From: Desulfurobacterium atlanticum | GTDB lineage: Bacteria > Aquificota > Aquificia > Desulfurobacteriales > Desulfurobacteriaceae | Assembly: GCF_900188395.1 (NCBI RefSeq) | Contig: NZ_FZOB01000017.1 | Location: 1 to 29,106, forward strand | Length of the DNA: 29,106 bases | Direction of reading: 5' to 3' | In this document: one piece after another, positions 23,379 to 29,106 of the stretch | How the letters are laid out: each line of letters opens with the position of its first letter | Position numbering within the stretch: position 1 is the first letter of the stretch | Position numbers and translations under genes: made by a program | The notes under the pieces: model-generated | Told to the model about the DNA's origin: nothing | What the model saw: the letters and a program-made list of their open reading frames with translations, nothing else | The model's database searches: none

Positions 23379-24662
23379 GTGCCTGAAGTTAAAAAGCTTT
23401 TAGAGAAAGCCGGCTCGTCTCTGCTAACATTGAGTGTTTATCTTCTTGCTCTTACTATTCCTGTTTCTATAGCTGGAGATAATATAGCTATAGGTTTGGG
23501 TATTTTGGGCTTTCTTTTATTGTTTGTTTCCGGGAGTAGGATCTGTTTTCCGAATGTTAAGCCTCTTGGCTTATTTTTAATTCCGGAAGCTTTTGGTGTT
23601 TTGCTTTCAAAAAACGTATTAAAGGCGTGGCAGGAAACATCCTGGAATACCAATCTTGTACCGTTTTTCCTGGTGTATGATAGATTAAAGAGAGGTCTAA
23701 GTCTTGAAATGTTGATGAAGCTTCTGTCTTTTAGCTCTGTAGTGTCAGTTTTAGTGCTTTTATTTGAAGCTTTTACTCATAGAAGTTGGAAAAGCGTTTC
23801 TTTGGAGAGGATTTTTTCCGTTAAATTTTACATGGTTCCCGTAAGACCCGTAGGTTTTTTTGATCATCCTTTAACGGCAGCAGGGGTGTTAATTTTACTT
23901 TTTTTTCTATTTCTGGGTTTATTTTTTAAAGAGAAAAATAAACTTTATCTGATTACCACAATAAGTTTATTTTTTGGTGTTCTGTTAACTCAGAGCCGTT
24001 CATATTGGATAGGTGTTACCATTGGTTTAATACTATTTTTTTCCTTCATTTTCCGAAAAAAATCGTTCATTTACCTACCTATCTTTTTTACTTTGGTCGC
24101 TGGCTTGGTTTTTTCTGTTCCTTCCTTCAAAAATAGACTTAAAAGCATTACAGATACAAGACATAACATGAGTAATGTTATCAGACTTATAATCTGGCGT
24201 TCTCATCTGAGGGCGTTTGATGAGAAATTTTCTTTAAAGGAAAAGATTTTTGGGGCGCCAGTTGTTGGAAATGACTACTGTTGTGAATATATTCCGGAAA
24301 GTTATGAAGCTATTTTAAAGAAGAAACCGCCAAAGGTTGAGAATTTATGTGATAGAAATTTTTTCCACTGTTTAAGTCATAGTATATATGTAAGGTATCT
24401 GACGGATTACGGTGTTTTGGGAGTTTTAGGATATGTTTCTTTTATGGCATATTTAGTGGTGGTTAATCTTGTGTCTTTCCGCAGGTTTTTGGATCCGGTG
24501 TTCGCTGCTTTCAGCACAATGTATCTTGGATTTGCAGTGGCAGGTTTTTTTGAGAATAATTTTACTGATTCAGAGGTTAAAATCTGCTTTATGTTTATAC
24601 TTGGAATAAACTTTTATCTGCTTTCGCAAGTAAAGAATTCTACTAAGCGAGGTGTAAGTTAA
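23379..24662 (+). CDS. O-antigen ligase / polymerase-like membrane protein (WaaL/Wzy superfamily)
   Basis: A 427-residue polytopic protein with about ten hydrophobic segments. WaaL-type features are the LLTQSRSYWIGVTIG segment (conserved S-R before a membrane helix), the VIRLIIWR segment at the start of a large periplasmic loop (~250-335), HSIYVRYLTDYGVLGVLG after that loop (a His/Tyr pattern common in the family), and FFENNFTD near the C-terminus. Such proteins attach or polymerise undecaprenyl-linked polysaccharide at the outer face of the inner membrane. The loop has four close cysteines (DYCCEYI, NLCD, FFHC). GTG 23379 follows AAGGGAGA. It is translated just before a glycosyltransferase. 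Ligase versus polymerase cannot be decided from sequence alone. Confidence 0.8.
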   Translation: MPEVKKLLEKAGSSLLTLSVYLLALTIPVSIAGDNIAIGLGILGFLLLFVSGSRICFPNVKPLGLFLIPEAFGVLLSKNVLKAWQETSWNTNLVPFFLVYDRLKRGLSLEMLMKLLSFSSVVSVLVLLFEAFTHRSWKSVSLERIFSVKFYMVPVRPVGFFDHPLTAAGVLILLFFLFLGLFFKEKNKLYLITTISLFFGVLLTQSRSYWIGVTIGLILFFSFIFRKKSFIYLPIFFTLVAGLVFSVPSFKNRLKSITDTRHNMSNVIRLIIWRSHLRAFDEKFSLKEKIFGAPVVGNDYCCEYIPESYEAILKKKPPKVENLCDRNFFHCLSHSIYVRYLTDYGVLGVLGYVSFMAYLVVVNLVSFRRFLDPVFAAFSTMYLGFAVAGFFENNFTDSEVKICFMFILGINFYLLSQVKNSTKRGVS

Positions 24663-24663
24663 G

Positions 24664-25767
24664 TTGAGAAATAGAATAAGAGTTCTTGAGATAATAGACG
24701 GAGTTGGATGGTGCGGAACGAAAGAACAAACGTTCCTTATATCCTGTCAGCTTTCAAAATATTTTGATGTTGAGATGGCTCTTGCTTCTAGTAATAGGCA
24801 TCTAAGAGATAGGCTTGAAGGTAAAATACCGCTCCATTTTTTTCAGAAAGGTGAAGGGAATGAAAAGTTTGACTTTAATGTTTACAAGACTCTTTATAGA
24901 ATAATTAAAAATGGTAATTATGATGTTATTGTTCCAAATTCCTCTGGAGCTTTTAACTTTCTCCTGCCCATCTGGCCTTTTATAAAGAAAAAGCCAAAGC
25001 TTATAGGTATGAGAAGGTCGGGTTTTGTACCTTCTTTTCTATCTAAAAAATTTAAGTATGGAATAGCAGATGCTATTGTTGTTGTTTCAAAAGATGTGGG
25101 TTTAATGCTTAAAGAAAAAGGATTTTTCCCGGACAAAATTCATATAATAGAAAGTGGAATTGATCTTGAAAGATTTAAGCCGTCTGATAAATATAGAGAG
25201 GAAAAAAGGAGAGAGTTCAGAATTAGGTCGGGAGAAAAGCTTTTTGTCAATGTTGCGAATTTTCAACCTTGGAGAAAGGGACAGGATGTTCTTTTAAAAG
25301 CCTTTTCTAAAGTTGCAAGTTCTGGGTGGCGTTTAATGCTTGTAGGTCATGATACAGATTCAGCAGAAGCTCGTTCTCTTGCAAGACAGTTTGGGGTTGA
25401 AGATAAAGTTATTTTTGCTGGATTTAGGTCAGATATTGAGAAAATTCTTCAGGCGGCAGATTATTTTGTTCTTTCCTCAAATTCTGAAGGTATAGCAGGT
25501 GCACTTTTACAGGCTATGGCATCAGGGAAAGTTGTTATTTCCACCCTTGCAGGTGGTATAGGAGAGTATCTTAAAGATGGAGAAAACGGCTTTGCCGTTC
25601 CTGTGGGAGATGTTGATGGTCTGGCAGACAGGATGGTGAAAGCGGTTAATTTATCTTCGTCTCAATATGCTGAAATTTCTAAAAGGGCAGTTGAAACGGC
25701 AAAGAAATACTCTATTGAGGAAACGGGAAGGAAATGGAAAGAGCTTATTGAAAGTTTGTGTTCTTGA
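24664..25767 (+). CDS. GT4-family (GT-B fold) glycosyltransferase
   Basis: A 367-residue retaining glycosyltransferase, probably adding a sugar to a lipid-linked or LPS-core acceptor on the cytosolic face. Features are a Gly-rich N-terminal segment (IIDGVGWCGTKEQTF), AIVVVSKDV before the domain linker, ESGIDLERFKP (typical 'N-G-x-D-x-x-x-F'), NVANFQPWRKGQDVLLKAF, VIFAGFRSDIEKIL and the nucleotide-binding SSNSEGIAGALLQAMASGK. In the last motif the usual second Glu of EX7E is Gln (E275, Q283). The TTG start at 24664 lies 8 nt after GAGGTG, 1 nt past the stop of the ligase-like gene, so the two are coupled. Donor sugar unknown. Confidence 0.88.
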   Translation: MRNRIRVLEIIDGVGWCGTKEQTFLISCQLSKYFDVEMALASSNRHLRDRLEGKIPLHFFQKGEGNEKFDFNVYKTLYRIIKNGNYDVIVPNSSGAFNFLLPIWPFIKKKPKLIGMRRSGFVPSFLSKKFKYGIADAIVVVSKDVGLMLKEKGFFPDKIHIIESGIDLERFKPSDKYREEKRREFRIRSGEKLFVNVANFQPWRKGQDVLLKAFSKVASSGWRLMLVGHDTDSAEARSLARQFGVEDKVIFAGFRSDIEKILQAADYFVLSSNSEGIAGALLQAMASGKVVISTLAGGIGEYLKDGENGFAVPVGDVDGLADRMVKAVNLSSSQYAEISKRAVETAKKYSIEETGRKWKELIESLCS

Positions 25768-25815
25768 AAATTTGCACATTATTTAATAAATTCCCATCTT
25801 GCGATATAAGGCGGC

Positions 25816-25845
25816 TTGACAATAGGGTTTCTATTTGCTTATATT
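25816..25845 (+). promoter_or_regulatory. Promoter of the str operon
   Basis: TTGACA (25816-25821) and TATATT (25840-25845) with an 18-nt spacer (or TTATAT at 17 nt), start near 25852, about 24 nt before the rpsL ATG. The -35 is consensus. No ribosomal-protein autoregulatory structure is evident in the very short leader. Confidence 0.8.
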
Positions 25846-25875
25846 CAACCGCCAAACTATATAGGAGGAGATAGT

Positions 25876-26256
25876 ATGCCCACAATTAATCAGCTTGTTA
25901 GAAAAGGGCGTGAGAAAAAGATTAAACGCTCTAAATCACCGGCTCTTCAGGGTAACCCTCAGAAGAGAGGAGTTTGTGTAAGGGTGTTTACAACAACACC
26001 TAAGAAGCCAAACTCTGCTCTTAGAAAGGTTGCAAGGGTAAGACTTTCAAACGGAATTGAAGTTACAGCTTACATTCCAGGTATTGGGCACAACCTTCAG
26101 GAGCACTCTGTTGTTCTTGTTAGGGGCGGAAGAACTAAAGACCTTCCGGGTGTTCGTTATAAAATCATTCGTGGTGCCCTTGATGCTGCTGGAGTTGAAG
26201 GAAGAAGACAGTCAAGGTCTAAGTATGGAACTAAGAAACCTAAAGAGAAAAAATAA
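25876..26256 (+). CDS. rpsL: 30S ribosomal protein S12
   Basis: A 126-residue protein of the decoding centre. [12 protein letters not shown] at the N-terminus and the conserved [19 protein letters not shown] and [16 protein letters not shown] loops are intact; the lysines where streptomycin-resistance changes usually arise (TPKKPN and the region of [10 protein letters not shown]) are of the sensitive type. ATG 25876 follows AGGAGGAG. An upstream ATG at 25816 is in frame, but it would start inside the promoter. First gene of the str operon. Confidence 0.98.
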   Translation: MPTINQLVRKGREKKIKRSKSPALQGNPQKRGVCVRVFTTTPKKPNSALRKVARVRLSNGIEVTAYIPGIGHNLQEHSVVLVRGGRTKDLPGVRYKIIRGALDAAGVEGRRQSRSKYGTKKPKEKK

Positions 26257-26265
26257 AATTTGTAG

Positions 26266-26748
<483 letters not shown>

Positions 26749-26775
26749 ATTTAAAAGAATTTGATGGAGGCCGTT

Positions 26776-28872
26776 GTGAGTAAGGCTGCTGCTAAACAGA
26801 TTAAAGTTCCACTTGATAAAGTTAGAAACATAGGTATTATTGCCCATATTGATGCGGGTAAAACGACTACAACTGAAAGGATTCTTTACTATACAGGAAG
26901 AATCCACAAGATAGGTGAAGTGCACGAAGGTGCTGCTGAGATGGATTGGATGGAGCAGGAGAAAGAGAGAGGTATTACAATTACCTCAGCTACAACAACC
27001 TGCTTCTGGAGAAACCATCGTATAAATATTGTTGATACTCCAGGTCACGTTGACTTTACAATTGAAGTTGAACGTTCTCTCAGGGTTCTTGACGGTGCTG
27101 TAACTGTACTTTGTTCTGTTGGTGGAGTTCAGCCACAGACAGAAACGGTATGGAGACAGGCTGACAAGTATAAAGTTCCAAGAATAATTTTTGTTAACAA
27201 GATGGATAGAATAGGTGCCAATTTCTTCCAGGTTGTAAATGATGTGGAAGAAAAGCTTGGTGCAAAACCTGTTCCTATTCAAATTCCAATAGGTGCGGAA
27301 GATAACTTTAAAGGTGTTGTTGACCTTGTAAGGATGAAAGCGATTATCTGGGAAGAGGAAACTTTAGGTGCTAAATTCCACGAGGAAGAGATTCCAGAAG
27401 ACCTTATTGAAACTGCTGAAGAGTACAGGGAAAAGCTTATAGAGGCTCTTGCAGATGTTGATGAAGAGATAATGATGAAGTATCTTGAAGGAGAAGAGAT
27501 AACAGAAGATGAGATAAAAGCTGCTATAAGAAAGGGAACTCTTGAAATTAAGTTTTTCCCGATGATTTGTGGTTCTGCTTTTAAAAACAAAGGTGTTCAG
27601 CCTCTTCTTGATGCAGTTGTTGATTATCTTCCTTCACCTCTTGATGTGCCTCCAATTAAAGGTATAAATCCAAAAACAGGAGAAGAGGAAGAAAGACCAG
27701 CTTCCTATGATGCTCCTTTCTCTGCTCTTGCATTTAAGATTCTTACAGACCCTTATGTTGGCCAGCTGACATTTATCAGGGTTTATTCGGGACTTCTTGA
27801 ATCAGGTTCTTATGTATTTAACGCAACAAGAGGGAAGAAGGAAAGACTTGCAAGGATTCTTCGTATGCATGCAAATAAAAGAGAGGAGATTCCAGTTCTT
27901 GGTGCCGGGGATATTGCTGCAGCTGTTGGACTGAGGGATACATATACCGGGGATACTCTTTGCGATCCTGATCATCCTATTATTCTTGAAGCTATGGAGT
28001 TCCCTGAGCCTGTTATATCTGTTGCTGTAGAGCCTAAAACTAAGGCAGACCAGGAGAAGCTCTCTCTTGCACTTCAAAAGCTTGCAAAAGAAGACCCTTC
28101 GTTTAGAGTTTCAACCGACCATGAAACTGGACAAACAATTATTTCTGGTATGGGAGAGCTCCACCTTGAAATTATTGTTGATAGATTAAAGAGAGAGTTT
28201 AACGTTGATGTTAATGTTGGTAAGCCTCAGGTTGCTTATAGAGAAACCATTAGAAAAGAAGTAACACAGGAAGGTAAATTTATCAAGCAGACAGGTGGTA
28301 GAGGTCAGTACGGTCATGTATGGCTTAAGATAGAGCCTCTTGAGCCTGGTAAAGGTTTTGAGTTCCATGAAACTATTAAAGGTGGTGTGGTACCAAAAGA
28401 ATACATCCCTGCTGTTGAGGCTGGTGTTAAGGAAGCTATGGAAACAGGAGTTGTTGCAGGTTATCCTATGGTGGATATAAAAGTAACGCTTTTTGATGGT
28501 TCATACCACGAAGTTGACTCTTCTGAAATGGCGTTTAAGATTGCCGGTTCTATGGCTTTTAAAGAGGGTGCTAAAAAAGCAAATCCTGTTCTTCTTGAGC
28601 CTATTATGGAAGTTGAAGTAACAACTCCTGAAGAGTTTATGGGCGATGTTATAGGTGATCTTAACAAGCGTCGCGGTAGAGTTCAGGGAATGGAAGCAAG
28701 AGGGAACGCGCAGGTTATAAAGGCTTATGTTCCACTTGCTGAGATGTTTGGTTACGCAACAGACCTTCGTTCTATGACTCAGGGAAGAGCAACATACATT
28801 ATGAGATTTAGCCATTACGAGGAAGTTCCGGCTAATGTGGCTGAACAGATAATTGGAGAAAGAAGTAAATAA
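26776..28872 (+). CDS. fusA: Elongation factor G
   Basis: A 698-residue translocase GTPase that moves tRNA and mRNA through the ribosome. The G motifs are complete ([38 protein letters not shown]). Domains II-V are present, with domain [17 protein letters not shown] and [15 protein letters not shown], and the C-terminal [17 protein letters not shown]. The frame can open at TTG 26761 or ATG 26764, but GGAGG (26766-26770) lies inside that extension, 5 nt before GTG 26776. A protein starting there ([20 protein letters not shown]) has the normal length. Third str gene, 27 nt after rpsG; a terminator follows. Confidence 0.98.
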   Translation: MSKAAAKQIKVPLDKVRNIGIIAHIDAGKTTTTERILYYTGRIHKIGEVHEGAAEMDWMEQEKERGITITSATTTCFWRNHRINIVDTPGHVDFTIEVERSLRVLDGAVTVLCSVGGVQPQTETVWRQADKYKVPRIIFVNKMDRIGANFFQVVNDVEEKLGAKPVPIQIPIGAEDNFKGVVDLVRMKAIIWEEETLGAKFHEEEIPEDLIETAEEYREKLIEALADVDEEIMMKYLEGEEITEDEIKAAIRKGTLEIKFFPMICGSAFKNKGVQPLLDAVVDYLPSPLDVPPIKGINPKTGEEEERPASYDAPFSALAFKILTDPYVGQLTFIRVYSGLLESGSYVFNATRGKKERLARILRMHANKREEIPVLGAGDIAAAVGLRDTYTGDTLCDPDHPIILEAMEFPEPVISVAVEPKTKADQEKLSLALQKLAKEDPSFRVSTDHETGQTIISGMGELHLEIIVDRLKREFNVDVNVGKPQVAYRETIRKEVTQEGKFIKQTGGRGQYGHVWLKIEPLEPGKGFEFHETIKGGVVPKEYIPAVEAGVKEAMETGVVAGYPMVDIKVTLFDGSYHEVDSSEMAFKIAGSMAFKEGAKKANPVLLEPIMEVEVTTPEEFMGDVIGDLNKRRGRVQGMEARGNAQVIKAYVPLAEMFGYATDLRSMTQGRATYIMRFSHYEEVPANVAEQIIGERSK

Positions 28873-28892
28873 AAAAGATTGAATTTTTGGAT

Positions 28893-28923
28893 AAAATCCC
28901 CCTTCTTTTGGGGGATTTTTCTT
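28893..28923 (+). terminator. Rho-independent terminator after fusA
   Basis: AAAATCCCCC (28893-28902) and GGGGGATTTT (28910-28919) form a perfect 10-bp stem around a 7-nt loop, followed by T-rich sequence (ttctta). It separates fusA from tuf. Confidence 0.93.
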
Positions 28924-28931
28924 ATAAGGTC

Positions 28932-28959
28932 TTTACAATTGCAGTGAAAGGAATATAAT
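28932..28959 (+). promoter_or_regulatory. Separate promoter of tuf
   Basis: TTTACA (28932-28937), a 16-nt spacer, then a perfect TATAAT (28954-28959). Start is near 28966, giving a leader of about 57 nt with an AGGAGG (29011-29016) before the tuf ATG. With the terminator just upstream, tuf is transcribed as its own unit. Confidence 0.82.
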
Positions 28960-29001
28960 TTCACCCTGCGAAAAATTTTTTGTTCTTTTAAAATGCAATA
29001 A

Positions 29002-29106
<105 letters not shown>

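Noticed and set aside
25816-25875. 20-residue N-terminal extension of S12
   Set aside because: It starts at the -35 element of the str promoter, so it would not be transcribed; the normal S12 N-terminus begins at 25876 behind a perfect ribosome binding site.

Overview
The window is an ordinary bacterial chromosome segment with almost no free space. It is AT-rich and Lys/Glu-rich, and uses AGA/AGG for Arg and ATA for Ile. Starts are often TTG or GTG, and genes are packed into operons with 1-4 nt overlaps. Together with an anaerobic (class III) ribonucleotide reductase, this points to an anaerobic thermophile. My best guess is the Aquificota, family Desulfurobacteriaceae (Desulfurobacterium-like). 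This is an impression from composition and protein style, not a computed assignment.

Region 1 (1-6411): a transposase tail enters from the left edge. It is followed, on the minus strand, by a polysaccharide export/assembly operon read right to left: a Wzz-like chain-length protein, a long multi-SLBB export protein, a YjbH-like beta-barrel, GalE, and a small secreted protein of unknown function.

Region 2 (6412-13939, plus strand): lepA (EF4) and lepB (signal peptidase I), then a tight operon of metE, nrdG and nrdD. NrdD is encoded as two consecutive in-frame pieces. They are separated by one TGA whose bases are part of a near-perfect Shine-Dalgarno sequence for the second piece. A strong intrinsic terminator follows.

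Region 3 (13940-19837, plus): trpB, overlapped by a degenerate-GGDEF/EAL protein, then a CysQ-type phosphatase. Next comes a consensus sigma70 promoter with a palindrome at its start site, driving an ArsR-family regulator, accD (fatty acid synthesis) and folC.

Region 4 (19793-23318, minus): the operon purH, a YbgC-like thioesterase, rimM and trmD. It converges on folC with a 45-bp tail-to-tail overlap.

Region 5 (23379-29106, plus): an O-antigen-ligase-like membrane protein and a GT4 glycosyltransferase, then the str operon (rpsL, rpsG, fusA). It ends in a terminator, a separate promoter and the first codons of tuf.

No tRNA, rRNA, CRISPR or phage structure was recognised. I found no clearly new multi-gene system. 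The best leads are the split NrdD, the ArsR-accD-folC unit with its palindrome, the trpB/EAL overlap, and a perfect 51-bp duplication inside the SLBB gene.
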